From: Mycobacteroides chelonae CCUG 47445
GTDB lineage: Bacteria > Actinomycetota > Actinomycetes > Mycobacteriales > Mycobacteriaceae
Assembly: GCF_001632805.1 (NCBI RefSeq)
Contig: NZ_CP007220.1
Span: forward strand, 1,736,001 to 1,800,000
DNA length: 64,000 nucleotides
Direction: 5' to 3'
The position numbers and the translations under genes are program-made. The notes beneath the pieces are model-generated. The model did not search any database, was not told where the DNA came from, and saw only the letters and a program-made list of their open reading frames with translations. Of the stretch, positions 53,219 to 62,706 are shown in pieces; the stretch's first letter is position 1, and every line of letters starts with the position of its first letter.

Positions 53219-54262
53219 GTGACGAGCCGAGAACAAGGTGCCGCTGCGCCGGCTTCGGAAGTACGCAGCAGCGTCGAGATTCCGAATGACCTCATCATGG
53301 GCCTGCTGGGTTCAGCCGATGAAAACCTGCGAGAGCTTGAGGACGTCCTTCCCGTCGATGTCCACGCCCGCGGAAACACCATCACCTTCACGGGCGAGCC
53401 CGCCGATATCGCGCTTGCCGAGCGGGTGATTTCCGAGCTGATCGTGATCGCCCGGCGCGGTCAGCAGCTCACGCCGTCGACCGTGCGGCACACCGTGGGG
53501 ATGCTGACCGGCGATGGGGACGAGTCGCCCGCCGAGGTGCTGAGCCTGGACATCCTGTCGCGGCGCGGCAAGACGATCCGGCCAAAGACGTTGAACCAGA
53601 AGCGTTATGTGGACGCGATCGACGCCAACACGATCGTCTTCGGCATCGGCCCGGCCGGGACCGGTAAGACCTACTTGGCAATGGCGAAGGCGGTCAACGC
53701 CTTACAGAGCAAGCAAGTCACCCGCATCATCCTGACGCGCCCGGCCGTGGAGGCGGGGGAGCGGCTGGGGTTCCTGCCCGGCACGCTCAGCGAGAAGATC
53801 GACCCGTACTTGCGGCCCCTGTATGACGCGCTGCACGACATGATGGATCCCGAGCTGATTCCCAAGCTGATGGATGCGGGGGTCATCGAGGTCGCGCCGC
53901 TGGCCTACATGCGAGGCCGGACCATCAACGACGCGTTCATCATTCTCGACGAGGCGCAGAACACCACCGCCGAGCAGATGAAGATGTTCCTCACCCGGCT
54001 GGGCTTCGGCTCCAAGATCGTGGTGACCGGTGACATCACTCAGGTCGACCTGCCCGGCAACGCCCGTTCCGGGCTGCGCGCCGCCATGGACATTCTCGAC
54101 AATATCGAGGGAATTCACTTCTCGGAGTTGACCAGTGCCGATGTGGTGCGCCACCGGCTGGTCTCGGAGATCGTTGATGCCTACGCGCGGTTTGAGGACT
54201 CGGACTTGACAGGCAACCGTGCGCAGCGACGCGCGTCGGGGAACCGGAGCCGGCACCGATGA
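53219..54262 (+). CDS. PhoH-like ATPase
   Basis: 347 aa, GTG 53219. N-terminal KH-like region, then an ATPase core with Walker [42 protein letters not shown], Walker [12 protein letters not shown] and the [10 protein letters not shown] motif. The partner YbeY endoribonuclease follows with an ATGA overlap, supporting a role in rRNA processing. Confidence 0.93.
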   Translation: MTSREQGAAAPASEVRSSVEIPNDLIMGLLGSADENLRELEDVLPVDVHARGNTITFTGEPADIALAERVISELIVIARRGQQLTPSTVRHTVGMLTGDGDESPAEVLSLDILSRRGKTIRPKTLNQKRYVDAIDANTIVFGIGPAGTGKTYLAMAKAVNALQSKQVTRIILTRPAVEAGERLGFLPGTLSEKIDPYLRPLYDALHDMMDPELIPKLMDAGVIEVAPLAYMRGRTINDAFIILDEAQNTTAEQMKMFLTRLGFGSKIVVTGDITQVDLPGNARSGLRAAMDILDNIEGIHFSELTSADVVRHRLVSEIVDAYARFEDSDLTGNRAQRRASGNRSRHR

Positions 54263-54771
54263 GCATTGAGGTAGTCAACGAGTCGGGTATCGACGTCGCC
54301 GAGGGCGAGTTGGTCAGCGTCGCACGATTCGCCATTGCGGCAATGGATGTCCATCCGGCCGCCGAACTTTCGATGATGCTTGTCGACCTGGCGGCGATGG
54401 CCGACCTGCATATGCGGTGGATGGACCTGCCCGGTCCCACCGATGTGATGTCGTTCCCGATGGACGAACTGGAGCCTGGCGGACGTCCTGATGCGCCCGA
54501 GCCCGGGCCGTCGATGCTGGGCGATATCGTGCTGTGCCCGCAGTTCGCGGCCGAACAGGCTGAGGCAGCCGGACATTCGTTGGCGCACGAGCTGGCGCTG
54601 CTGACGGTGCACGGGGTGCTGCACCTGCTCGGCTACGACCACGCCGAGCCCGAGGAAGAGCGCGAGATGTTCGCGCTGCAGAACCAGCTGCTGCAGGATT
54701 GGTACGAGCAGCAGGCCCAGCTGTACCGAGATAGCCGTCTGCTCGACAAGTCGCGCAACTTCGACGAGTGA
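54259..54771 (+). CDS. ybeY: Endoribonuclease YbeY (16S rRNA maturation)
   Basis: 170 aa. The zinc site is H118-x3-H122-x5-H128 in [22 protein letters not shown] is the other family signature. It matures the 3' end of 16S rRNA and takes part in ribosome quality control. Operonic with phoH and the CorC gene. Confidence 0.96.
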   Translation: MSIEVVNESGIDVAEGELVSVARFAIAAMDVHPAAELSMMLVDLAAMADLHMRWMDLPGPTDVMSFPMDELEPGGRPDAPEPGPSMLGDIVLCPQFAAEQAEAAGHSLAHELALLTVHGVLHLLGYDHAEPEEEREMFALQNQLLQDWYEQQAQLYRDSRLLDKSRNFDE

Positions 54772-56087
54772 TGTCTGGCATAGGGCTGCTGCTGGCGGCG
54801 ATCGCGCTCGTCGGCCTGGGCGGCGCGTTCGCGGCCATCGATGCGGCCATCAACACGGTGTCCTCGGCGCGTGTCGACGAGCTGGTCCGCGAGGAGCGGC
54901 CCGGTGCGGTGCGGCTTTCGGTGGTGATCCGGGAGCGTCCGCGTTATGTGAACCTGGTGGTGCTGTTGCGTACCACCTGCGAGATCTTGTCGACGGTGTT
55001 CCTGGTCGGCTACCTCACCGCGCGGATGAGCCTTGGTGCGGCGCTGATGATTTCCGCGATTGTCATGGTGGTGACGAGTTTCGTGGCCATCGGGGTGGGC
55101 CCGCGCACGTTGGGGCGTCAGCACGCGTACTCGATCGCGCTGGGCGCCGCCGTTCCCCTGCAGGTGATTTCGGTGCTGCTGGGCCCGATTTCGCGGCTGC
55201 TGATTCTGCTCGGCAACGCGGTGACGCCCGGACGCGGTTTCCGTAACGGACCGTTCTCCTCCGAGATCGAGCTGCGCGAGGTGGTCGACATGGCACAGCA
55301 GCGCGGTGTGGTGGCCGATAACGAACGCCGGATGATCCAGTCGGTGTTCGAGCTGGGCGATACGCCGGCCCGCGAGGTGATGGTGCCGCGCACCGAGATG
55401 GTGTGGATCGAATCCGACAAGACGGCTGGTCAAGCGACTTCTCTGGCGGTGCGCAGCGGGCACTCCCGCATTCCGGTGGTCGGGGAGAACGTGGATGACG
55501 TCGTCGGCGTGGTCTTCCTCAAAGACCTTGTCCAGCAGACGTACTACTCGGTCAATGGTGGGCGCGACGTCACCGTGGCGCAGGTGATGAGGCCTGCGGT
55601 CTTCATCCCGGACTCCAAGCCGCTGGATGCGTTGCTGCGTGAGATGCAGCAGCACCGCAAGCATATGGCGCTGCTGGTCGACGAGTACGGGGCGATCGCC
55701 GGGCTGGTGACCATCGAGGACGTGCTGGAGGAGATCGTCGGGGAGATCGCCGACGAGTATGACCATGACGAGGTCGCCCCGGTGGAAGATCTGGACGACA
55801 AGGTGTTTCGTGTCTCCGCCAGACTGCCGATCGAGGACCTGGGGGAGCTGTACGACATCGAGTTCGACGAGGATTTGGACGTCGAGACCGTCGGCGGGCT
55901 GCTGGCGCTTGAGCTGGGGCGCGTTCCACTGCCGGGGGCCAAGGCTGCCTCGCACGGACTTTTGTTACAGGCCGAGGGTGGTCCCGATACGCGCGGCCGG
56001 GTGCGCATCGGCACGATTCTGGTGCAACCCGACCCCGACAGCGGCACGGCGGCAGGCGACGAGAAAACGGAGGAAAAAGATGACTGA
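54771..56087 (+). CDS. CNNM/CorC-family membrane protein with CBS domains
   Basis: 438 aa from ATG 54771 (TGATG overlap; GTG 54768 also possible). DUF21 transmembrane domain of four hydrophobic stretches, a CBS pair ([20 protein letters not shown]...[74 protein letters not shown]) and a C-terminal CorC/HlyC domain. Members act in magnesium or cobalt efflux; older annotations call them hemolysins. Confidence 0.9.
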   Translation: MSGIGLLLAAIALVGLGGAFAAIDAAINTVSSARVDELVREERPGAVRLSVVIRERPRYVNLVVLLRTTCEILSTVFLVGYLTARMSLGAALMISAIVMVVTSFVAIGVGPRTLGRQHAYSIALGAAVPLQVISVLLGPISRLLILLGNAVTPGRGFRNGPFSSEIELREVVDMAQQRGVVADNERRMIQSVFELGDTPAREVMVPRTEMVWIESDKTAGQATSLAVRSGHSRIPVVGENVDDVVGVVFLKDLVQQTYYSVNGGRDVTVAQVMRPAVFIPDSKPLDALLREMQQHRKHMALLVDEYGAIAGLVTIEDVLEEIVGEIADEYDHDEVAPVEDLDDKVFRVSARLPIEDLGELYDIEFDEDLDVETVGGLLALELGRVPLPGAKAASHGLLLQAEGGPDTRGRVRIGTILVQPDPDSGTAAGDEKTEEKDD

Positions 56088-56406
56088 GTTGGATGCGGAA
56101 GACAACAAGCTCGTCGTGCTGGCCCGTGGAGCGATGGGGCGTGCCGAAGCGAAGTCGGGGGCGGCGGTGCGCGACGGCGACGGCCGCACCTACGCCGGTG
56201 CGCCGGTGTCGCTTTCGGCGCTGTCGTTGACGGCGTTGCAGGCGGCGGTGGCGGCGGCGGTGTCCAGTGGAGCCTCGGTCATCGAGGCGGCGGTGCTGGT
56301 CGGCGGTTCACACGAGGATCCGGGCCTGGCTGCGGTGCGCGAGCTTTCGCCGTCGGCGACGGTCATCGTCACCGATCGCACCGGCGTGCCTGCGGGGCAG
56401 CTGTGA
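56080..56406 (+). CDS. Cytidine-deaminase-fold protein lacking the zinc site
   Basis: 108 aa, ATG 56080 behind CGGAGGA, overlapping the CorC gene by eight bases and the next gene by four. The pattern [56 protein letters not shown] aligns by eye with the cytidine deaminase fold. The Cys/His-Ala-Glu and PCxxC zinc ligands are replaced ([16 protein letters not shown]), so it is probably not a deaminase. Conserved between CorC and Era (Rv2365c type), suggesting a structural or regulatory role. Confidence 0.75.
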   Translation: MTELDAEDNKLVVLARGAMGRAEAKSGAAVRDGDGRTYAGAPVSLSALSLTALQAAVAAAVSSGASVIEAAVLVGGSHEDPGLAAVRELSPSATVIVTDRTGVPAGQL

Positions 56407-57317
56407 CCTCGCCCGAATTCCGTTCGGGTTTCGTCTGTTTTGTCGGGCGGCCCAACACCGGTAAGTCGACGTTGACCAATGCGCTGGTCGGCCAGAAGGT
56501 CGCCATTACGTCGAACCGGCCGCAGACCACCCGGCACACGATCCGCGGCATCGTGCACCGCGAGAATTTCCAGATCGTGCTTGTCGACACTCCCGGGCTG
56601 CATCGACCGCGCACGCTGCTCGGGCAGCGGCTCAACGACCTTGTGCGCGATACGTATTCCGAGGTCGATGTGATCGGCCTGTGCATCCCGGCCGATGAGG
56701 GCATCGGGCCGGGTGACAAGTGGATCTACGAGCAGATCAAGCTCGTCGCACCGCGTACCACGCTGATCGCGATCGTCACCAAGATCGACAAGGTGAGCAA
56801 GGAGCGGGTGGCCGAGCAGCTGCTGTCGGTGTCGCAGCTCGTCGGGCCGGACGTCGACATCGTGCCGGTGTCCGCTGTCTCCGGTGCCCAAGTCGAGGTG
56901 CTGACAGAGGTTTTGGCGTCGAAGCTGCAACCGGGTCCCGCGTTCTACCCCGACGGCGAACTGACCGATGAGCCCGAAGAGGTGCTCATGGCCGAGCTGA
57001 TCCGTGAGGCGGCGCTCGAAGGCGTCCGCGATGAGCTGCCGCACTCGCTGGCAGTGGTGATCGACGAGGTGAACGAACGCGAGGGTCGCCCCGAGGGTTC
57101 GGAGCTGATCGATGTGCACGCGATTCTCTATGTCGAGCGGGACAGTCAAAAGGGCATCGTCATCGGTAAGGGTGGCGCGCGGCTACGCGAGGTCGGGACC
57201 AACGCGCGCAAGCAGATCGAAAAGCTGCTCGGCACCAAGGTTTTCCTGGATCTGCGGGTCAAGGTCGCCAAGAACTGGCAGCGCGACCCCAAGCAGCTCG
57301 GCAAGCTCGGCTTCTAG
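56403..57317 (+). CDS. era: GTPase Era
   Basis: 304 aa, GTG 56403. G1 GRPNTGKST, G2/G3 TTRHTIRGI...DTPGLHRPRTLLG, G4 TKIDK, then the KH domain with IGKGGARLREVGTNARKQIEKLLGTKVFLDLRVKVAKNWQRDPKQLGKLGF. Binds the 3' end of 16S rRNA in 30S assembly, with YbeY and RsmE encoded nearby. Confidence 0.96.
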   Translation: MTSPEFRSGFVCFVGRPNTGKSTLTNALVGQKVAITSNRPQTTRHTIRGIVHRENFQIVLVDTPGLHRPRTLLGQRLNDLVRDTYSEVDVIGLCIPADEGIGPGDKWIYEQIKLVAPRTTLIAIVTKIDKVSKERVAEQLLSVSQLVGPDVDIVPVSAVSGAQVEVLTEVLASKLQPGPAFYPDGELTDEPEEVLMAELIREAALEGVRDELPHSLAVVIDEVNEREGRPEGSELIDVHAILYVERDSQKGIVIGKGGARLREVGTNARKQIEKLLGTKVFLDLRVKVAKNWQRDPKQLGKLGF

Positions 57318-57350
57318 GGGCGGGGGCCTTTTCCGCGCGGCCGCCCCTTT
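57316..57350 (+). terminator. Probable terminator after era
   Basis: AGGGGCGG (57316-57323) and CCGCCCCT (57341-57348) form an 8-bp stem with a loop that carries CCTTTTCC, followed by TT. It overlaps the era stop and directly precedes the inverted repeat of the DUF559 element. A weak T tract makes it only probable. Confidence 0.45.
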
Positions 57351-57351
57351 C

Positions 57352-57416
57352 CGCCGACACGCCGTGTAGTGGCGTATTCGTATCGCACGTTCTCGCCACT
57401 AACAAGCGTGTCGGCG
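57352..57416 (+). repeat. Left inverted-repeat copy flanking the DUF559 gene
   Basis: Positions 57352-57403 match the reverse complement of 58320-58371 at 50 of 52 bases (15 perfect, a 4-base block with two differences, 33 perfect). The left copy also has its own ends inverted: CGCCGACACGC (57352-57362) and GCGTGTCGGCG (57406-57416), 11 of 11. It is thus a roughly 65-bp unit with terminal inverted repeats, like a miniature mobile element. Confidence 0.85.
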
Positions 57417-57457
57417 CGAGGGCAGGTGTTGTCGGTGGTGCGTGGCAGGGTCCGGCC

Positions 57458-58306
57458 ATGGACAAACTCATTGTGGGCAGCGAGGCCCTCGCTGCGGGTG
57501 TGCTCACACGGCATGAGCTTCGTCAGCACTACGACCCGGTTTTCCGCGACGTGTACCTTCCTGCCGGAACTGAATTGACGGCGAGCGTGCGGGCGAAGGC
57601 GGCGTACCTGTGGGCGGGCCGTCAGGCGGTGGTGTGCGGGGTGTCGGCGGCGGCGTTACTGGGCAATCGGTACATCTCTGCCGAACGCGTGGTCGAGCTG
57701 AATCGCTCGCGACGTAATGCTCCAGAGGGAATTGTCATCCGAGGTGATTGCCTCTTGCCCGATGAATGCACGATCGTCGGAGACGTCGCGGTGACCACCC
57801 CAGCGAGGACGATCTTTGATATCGGTCGACGAGTGCATTCAGCGAGGGCCGTCGAGCTGACGGATGTGCTGCTCCGTGATTGTGATGCTGCGGAGGTGGA
57901 TTCATTGATCGCACGACACCACGGTGCTCGCGGTCTTCGGCGTCTGCAGAACGTGCTCTTCCTTGCAGACCCAGGTGCAGAATCTGTGCAAGAGACTAGA
58001 TTACGGCTCTGTCTTGTCGGGGGTGGGCTGCCACGTCCTGAGACGCAGATTGAGCTCAGAGGTCCGAACGGGCGGATTGTTCGCCTCGATATGGGCTGGC
58101 GAGCCGAACGCTTGGCGGCCGAGTTCGACGGGGCGCAGCACTGGGGTGATTCTGTGCAGCATCGCCGGGACATCGAGCGGCAGGAGTTCATCGCGACGAT
58201 GGGCTGGAAGCTTATGCGCGTCAGCCGCGACCAGCTGGCCAATGACCCGGGTGCGGTTGTCGAGCGGGTCAGATCTGCCTACCGAGCGCGAGCGCAGGCA
58301 GCCTGA
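57458..58306 (+). CDS. DUF559 (VSR-like nuclease fold) protein with AbiEi-like N-terminus
   Basis: 282 aa. The N-terminal half (LIVGSEALAAGVLTRHELRQHYDPVFRDVYLPAG) resembles AbiEi-type/winged DNA-recognition segments. The C-terminal part has DUF559 marks: RLDMGWRAERLAAEFDGAQHWGDSVQHRRDIERQEFIATMGWKLMRVSRDQL, with conserved Asp, Glu-x-Asp-Gly-x2-His and Arg-Asp-x2-Arg as in very-short-patch repair endonucleases. No toxin partner is next to it. Inverted 52-bp repeats flank the gene, suggesting it is mobile or acts on those repeats. Confidence 0.75.
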   Translation: MDKLIVGSEALAAGVLTRHELRQHYDPVFRDVYLPAGTELTASVRAKAAYLWAGRQAVVCGVSAAALLGNRYISAERVVELNRSRRNAPEGIVIRGDCLLPDECTIVGDVAVTTPARTIFDIGRRVHSARAVELTDVLLRDCDAAEVDSLIARHHGARGLRRLQNVLFLADPGAESVQETRLRLCLVGGGLPRPETQIELRGPNGRIVRLDMGWRAERLAAEFDGAQHWGDSVQHRRDIERQEFIATMGWKLMRVSRDQLANDPGAVVERVRSAYRARAQAA

Positions 58307-58371
58307 TGTCGACACACCCGTTAGTGGCGAGAACGTGCGATACGAATACGCCGCAACACGGCGTGTCGGCG
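58307..58371 (-). repeat. Right inverted-repeat copy flanking the DUF559 gene
   Basis: Positions 58320-58371 are the inverted partner of 57352-57403. The inner end (58307-58318, GTCGACACAC) is a diverged form of the terminal GCGTGTCGGCG of the left copy, so this copy's own terminal repeats are imperfect. It begins directly at the DUF559 stop and ends 14 bases before the amidase stop. Confidence 0.85.
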
Positions 58372-58384
58372 CAGAGGCGGGCAC

Positions 58385-59785
58385 TCACCACCAGGGGTCG
58401 GGGGTTTCCGATGCCCAATCGTTGATCGACTCCAGCTGCGCCGCAAGCGAAATGAGCAGCGGCTCGCTGTTCGCCGGGCCCATCAGCTGCACGCCGACGG
58501 GCAGCCCGTCTTGGGTGAACCCGGCGGGGACGTTGATCGACGGCCACCCGAGCACATTCCACGGCCACGTCATGGGGCAGGCGGCGATCTGTCCGCGATC
58601 CGTGGCGATGCTGCCAACATCGTCGAAATCGTAAATACCCGTTGGCGGTTGGGCAGTTGTCGGCGCCAGCACAACGTTGAAGCTGCCGAAGATCTTGCCG
58701 ACGCGTGCCTGCAACCGCGGCTCGGCCGCGCGCGCCCGCCGCAGCGCCCAGCCGGCCAGTCGTCGGCCCGTGCGCATGTTCGTCACGGTGCGCTGGTCCC
58801 AGTTCGCCCCGGCGTCGAGCCGGTCGCGCCACGGCAGCAGTCCCGCGGTGGCGCGCGGCAGGAAGTTCATGCCGAGCCCGATGCCGTAGTCCGGGTCGCC
58901 CTCGGACACCATGTGCCCGAGGGAACGCAGCTGATGGCCCACATAGCGGGTGGCGGCTTCGATCGTCGGGTGAATTCTGGCGGGAAAGGCCGAGAACGGA
59001 ACCTTGAGCGACAGTGCGATGCGCAGCTGCCCCGGGTCTTCGTGGACGGCATCCAGCACCCGGACGTGCGGTGGCTGGTGCAAATCGCCGGCCACGTTTC
59101 CCGACGCGGCATCTAACAACAGCGCGGCGTCGGCGACCGTGCGGGCCAGGGGCCCGTGCACCGTTATCCCGTTGAACGCCTCGGCCAGCGGCCAGGTGGA
59201 GATCCGGCCACGCTGCGGCTTGATGCCGATCAGATGTGTCCATGCGGCGGGAATCCGCACGCTCCCAGCCCCATCCGAGCCGATGGCCCCGGCGATAAGC
59301 CCGGCCGCCACCGCCGCGGCGCTGCCGCCCGAGGATCCGCCTGGGGTGTGGTTGCGGCTCCACGGGTTGCGGGTGTGGCCGAAGCCGGGCCCACTGGTGA
59401 AGCCCCACTGGCCCAGCTCGCACGTGTTGGTCTTACCGACGATCACCGCGCCCGCCGCCCGCAGCCGTCGCACCAGCTCGGCGTCCTCGGATTCCGAACC
59501 GACGGCCCCGGCGGTACCGAATGCGGTTGGGGTGCCCGCCAGGTCGGTGTCGTCTTTGATGGCAATGGGCACGCCGAGCAACGGCAGCCGGTCACCGGCA
59601 GCTAACCGCTTGTCGGCCACTGCGGCGTCGGCGAGGGCGTTCTTGGTGCACACCACCCGGAACGCGTTGAGGGTCGACTGGCTGGCTTTGATCGCGTTGA
59701 GTGCCGCGAGGGTCAACGAAACGGAGCTGACCGAACCCTCTACCAGCGCGGAGGCCTGGGACGTCAGCGTGGGAAAGCCCGACAT
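58385..59785 (-). CDS. amiA2: Amidase signature family protein
   Basis: 466 aa. The Ser-Ser-Lys catalytic set lies in GVPIAIKDDTDLAG (Lys) and the glycine/serine signature HTPGGSSGGSAAAVAAGLIAGAIGSDGAGSVRIPAAW. The Rv2363 position, between era and recO, identifies it with mycobacterial AmiA2. It hydrolyses an amide; the substrate is not known. Divergent from recO. Confidence 0.88.
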   Translation of the reverse strand: MSGFPTLTSQASALVEGSVSSVSLTLAALNAIKASQSTLNAFRVVCTKNALADAAVADKRLAAGDRLPLLGVPIAIKDDTDLAGTPTAFGTAGAVGSESEDAELVRRLRAAGAVIVGKTNTCELGQWGFTSGPGFGHTRNPWSRNHTPGGSSGGSAAAVAAGLIAGAIGSDGAGSVRIPAAWTHLIGIKPQRGRISTWPLAEAFNGITVHGPLARTVADAALLLDAASGNVAGDLHQPPHVRVLDAVHEDPGQLRIALSLKVPFSAFPARIHPTIEAATRYVGHQLRSLGHMVSEGDPDYGIGLGMNFLPRATAGLLPWRDRLDAGANWDQRTVTNMRTGRRLAGWALRRARAAEPRLQARVGKIFGSFNVVLAPTTAQPPTGIYDFDDVGSIATDRGQIAACPMTWPWNVLGWPSINVPAGFTQDGLPVGVQLMGPANSEPLLISLAAQLESINDWASETPDPWW

Positions 59786-59858
59786 GACGAGAAGGGTAAG
59801 CCGTCGAAATAGTGCGTCAATGCGGGGATTCGTCGGTACCAGATGGGAAACTCTTCGA

Positions 59859-60644
59859 ATGCGGCTTTATCGGGATCGTGCTGTTGTGCTGCGCCAGCAC
59901 AAGCTCGGTGAGGCCGATCGCATCGTGACCCTGCTGACCCGCCAGCATGGCCTGGTCCGCGCGGTGGCCAAGGGGGTGCGCCGCACCCGAAGTAAGTTCG
60001 GGTCACGGCTGGAACCGTTTGCGCATATCGACGTGCAGCTGCATCCGGGACGCAACCTCGACATCGTCACGCAGGTGCAGGCCATCGACGCCTTCGCATC
60101 GGACATCGTCAGCGACTACGGCCGGTACACCACCGCCTGCGCCATCTTGGAGACCGCCGAACGGATCGCGGGTGAAGAGCGCGCCCCGGCCGTCGCCCTG
60201 CACCGCCTCACCGTCGGCGCACTCAGGGCCATCGCTGATCAGCAGCGTCCGCGGGAGTTGGTTCTCGATGCATATCTGTTGCGCGCCATGAGCATTGCCG
60301 GATGGGCGCCCGCCATCAGCGAGTGTGCACGCTGCGCCACTCCCGGCCCGCATCGCGCTTTCCATGTGGCGGCCGGTGGCAGCGTCTGCGTGCACTGCCG
60401 TCCCGCGGGTGCGGCGACCCCGCCGCCGGGTGTGCTGGAGCTGATGGCCGCGCTCCATGACGGCGACTGGGCGGCCACCGATGACGTGCCGCAGACCCAG
60501 CGCACCCAGGCCAGCGGATTGATCGCGGCGCATTTGCAGTGGCACCTGGAGCGCAAGCTGCGGACACTCCCGCTCGTCGAACGTGGGACCAGGTTAAATA
60601 TGACCCATGGTGAAGAGCAGCCAGCCCGATCCGCAGCAGGATAA
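59859..60644 (+). CDS. recO: DNA repair protein RecO
   Basis: 261 aa, ATG 59859. N-terminal OB fold ([53 protein letters not shown]), helical domain, and a zinc finger with [25 protein letters not shown]. It loads RecA on SSB-coated DNA in the RecFOR pathway. Its end overlaps the uppS start by 38 bases. Confidence 0.93.
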   Translation: MRLYRDRAVVLRQHKLGEADRIVTLLTRQHGLVRAVAKGVRRTRSKFGSRLEPFAHIDVQLHPGRNLDIVTQVQAIDAFASDIVSDYGRYTTACAILETAERIAGEERAPAVALHRLTVGALRAIADQQRPRELVLDAYLLRAMSIAGWAPAISECARCATPGPHRAFHVAAGGSVCVHCRPAGAATPPPGVLELMAALHDGDWAATDDVPQTQRTQASGLIAAHLQWHLERKLRTLPLVERGTRLNMTHGEEQPARSAAG

Positions 60645-61515
60645 GTACTTCACGGATTGGGCCGACGTCCCGCCCGGCTACGCCCCGACGTTCCCGGACA
60701 AGACGGTGTTTCCTGCTGTTTTCCCGAAGCTGCTGCCCGGATCGGGCCCCGGTGGCACCCGGCCACATCCCGCGCCCAAGCATCCCTCGGGTGCCGTACC
60801 GCCGGCCATCCCCAAGGAACTGGTACCGCGGCACGTGGCGGTGGTGATGGACGGCAACGGGCGTTGGGCACGGGCTCGTGGCTTGCCGCGCACCGAGGGG
60901 CACAAGATGGGCGAGGCCACCATGATGGACATGGTCTGTGGTGCCATCGAGATGGGCATCCCGTGGCTGACCACCTACGCGTTCTCGACGGAGAACTGGA
61001 GAAGGCCCGCGGACGAGGTTCGATTCCTGATGGGCTTCAACCGTGACGTGGTGAAGCGGCGACGCCATGATCTGAACAACATGGGCGTGCGGTTCCGCTG
61101 GGCGGGCCAGAAGACGCGGCTATGGAGCAGCGTCTACAAGGAGCTCGAGATCACCGAGGAGCTCACCAAGAACAACAGCACGTTGACCTTGACCACGTGC
61201 ATCAACTACGGAGGCCGGGCCGAGATCGCCGAGGCGACACGCAGGATCGCCCGCCTGGTGGAGTCTGGGCAGCTCAAGCCCGACCGCATCACCGAAGAGA
61301 CCATCGCCAAGTACCTCGACGAGCCGGACATGCCCGACGTCGATTTGTTCTTGCGGCCCTCGGGCGAGTTCCGGTCGAGCAACTTCATGATGTGGCAGTC
61401 GGCATACGCCGAGTTCGTGTTTCAGGAAAAGATGTACCCCGACTTCGACCGCCGCGACCTCTGGGCGGCCTGCCTCGAGTATGCGCAGCGCGACCGTCGA
61501 TTCGGTACGGCGTAA
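60607..61515 (+). CDS. uppS: Decaprenyl (cis-polyprenyl) diphosphate synthase
   Basis: 302 aa, ATG 60607 inside recO. The cis-prenyltransferase motifs are [26 protein letters not shown] with the catalytic Asp, [13 protein letters not shown], and the C-terminal [32 protein letters not shown] proline-rich N-terminal extension is typical of mycobacterial Rv2361c, which makes decaprenyl phosphate precursors for the cell wall. Confidence 0.94.
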   Translation: MVKSSQPDPQQDKYFTDWADVPPGYAPTFPDKTVFPAVFPKLLPGSGPGGTRPHPAPKHPSGAVPPAIPKELVPRHVAVVMDGNGRWARARGLPRTEGHKMGEATMMDMVCGAIEMGIPWLTTYAFSTENWRRPADEVRFLMGFNRDVVKRRRHDLNNMGVRFRWAGQKTRLWSSVYKELEITEELTKNNSTLTLTTCINYGGRAEIAEATRRIARLVESGQLKPDRITEETIAKYLDEPDMPDVDLFLRPSGEFRSSNFMMWQSAYAEFVFQEKMYPDFDRRDLWAACLEYAQRDRRFGTA

Positions 61516-61922
61516 TGACCGACCCCGATAACGGAGCCGACGAGATTCTGGACCGCGTGTACCGCGTGCTGCACCCGGTGCTGCCGGTCATCAAGGAGCC
61601 TGATGGTGCGCTGAGGGCCGACTACGAGGGCACGCTCACCTCGATCCGCGCGGTCACCATCGCGGCGGGCCTGGATGTGGTGTCGCTGTCGCAGGTGTTG
61701 GCCTGGGATGTGGCGGTCAACGCGAAATCGCGGCATCTGGTCGATGGGTTGGCGCAGAAGTCCCTTTTCGGAAACATTCTGTTGGTCGCCAAGGGGCGCA
61801 AGGCAGATGTATTGCTGCGCTACAACTTTCCCGCCACCGAGATCTCGGATGAGGCATTGGTGACGCTCTTACTCATGGTGTTCGCCACCGGGGCCGATGC
61901 GCGAAGGGCGCTGGGTAACTAG
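61515..61922 (+). CDS. Conserved mycobacterial hypothetical protein (Rv2360c type)
   Basis: 135 aa, ATG 61515 overlapping the uppS stop (TAATG). Begins TDPDNGADEILDRVYRVLHPVLPVIKEPDGALRADYEGT, then AVTIAAGLDVVSLSQVLAWDVAV and LLVAKGRKADVLLRYNFPATEISDEALVTLLLMVF. No function known. It is cotranscribed with uppS and overlaps the convergent furB gene by four bases. Confidence 0.8.
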   Translation: MTDPDNGADEILDRVYRVLHPVLPVIKEPDGALRADYEGTLTSIRAVTIAAGLDVVSLSQVLAWDVAVNAKSRHLVDGLAQKSLFGNILLVAKGRKADVLLRYNFPATEISDEALVTLLLMVFATGADARRALGN

Positions 61923-62350
61923 GAGTTCCGGCGCAGGGCGCTGCAACGACTGCACAGACCGAAGACCTCCACCGTGTGGTGGACAGCGGTGAACCCGTGC
62001 TCTTCGGCGACATCGGTGGCCCATGCCTCGACCGCGCCGGCCTGCACTTCGACAGCGAAACCGCAACTCTGGCAGACCAAATGGTGGTGGTGTCCGTCCG
62101 AACAGCGTCGGTACACCGATTCGCCGGTGTCGTTGCGCAGCACATCGACCTCGCCTGACGTCGACATCGACTGCAGGGTCCGGTAGACGGTGGTCAGACC
62201 GATGCCTTCGCCGGTGCGTTTGAGTTCGTCGTGGAGCTCCTGCGCCGACCGGAATTCATCGGTCCGGTTCAGCAGCGCGGTGATGGCGGCCCGCTGTCGG
62301 GTGGACCGCACGGTGCCCGGCAAGGCTGCCCGCTCTTCGCGGACGTTCAT
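61919..62350 (-). CDS. furB: Zinc uptake regulator, Fur family (Zur/FurB)
   Basis: 143 aa. Winged helix (RSTRQRAAITALLNRTDEFRSAQELHDELKRTGEGIGLTTVYRTLQSMSTSGEVDVLR), then the metal region CSDGHHHHLVCQSCG and CSRCSALRRNS with four structural-zinc cysteines. In mycobacteria the product represses zinc-uptake and zinc-free ribosomal protein genes when zinc is bound. ATG overlaps the smtB stop. Confidence 0.92.
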   Translation of the reverse strand: MNVREERAALPGTVRSTRQRAAITALLNRTDEFRSAQELHDELKRTGEGIGLTTVYRTLQSMSTSGEVDVLRNDTGESVYRRCSDGHHHHLVCQSCGFAVEVQAGAVEAWATDVAEEHGFTAVHHTVEVFGLCSRCSALRRNS

Positions 62351-62706
62351 CTCTGTTCCTCGGTGTGCGCCACCGCGTCGACGACGATATGAGAGAGGTG
62401 ATCGTCGACGAGGCGGTACATGACCTCTCGTCCCTGACGTTCACCGGAGACCACTCCGGCAGCCTTGAGTACCCGCAGATGCTGACTGATGAGCGGCTGG
62501 GCGACACCGACCGCGTCGACCAACTCGTGGACGCAGCGCTGCGATTCGCGCAGCTGCAGCACGATGGCGATACGCACCGGCGCGGCAAGCGCGCGGAGCA
62601 GCTCACCGGACTGTTCGAGGATCTCGCGCGGGGGCAGCGGCCCGGGCGGTGTCAGCGGAGCATGCGGTGGCTCGGCATGTGCGGAACTAAGCACGGTGTT
62701 CACCAC
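62347..62706 (-). CDS. smtB: ArsR/SmtB-family metal-sensing repressor
   Basis: 119 aa, GTG 62706. The winged helix is EILEQSGELLRALAAPVRIAIVLQLRESQRCVHELVDAVGVAQPLISQHLRVLKAAGVVSGERQGREVMYRLVDDHLSHIVVDAVAH, and the alpha5 ligands are D/H in DDHLSHIVVDAVAH. In mycobacteria SmtB loses DNA when zinc is high and controls the smtB-furB operon, linking zinc excess to Zur. Confidence 0.92.
   Translation of the reverse strand: MVNTVLSSAHAEPPHAPLTPPGPLPPREILEQSGELLRALAAPVRIAIVLQLRESQRCVHELVDAVGVAQPLISQHLRVLKAAGVVSGERQGREVMYRLVDDHLSHIVVDAVAHTEEQR

Noticed and set aside
57458..58306. Type IV toxin-antitoxin (AbiE) locus
   Set aside because: No AbiEii nucleotidyltransferase-type toxin gene is adjacent; only the N-terminal resemblance to AbiEi supports it.
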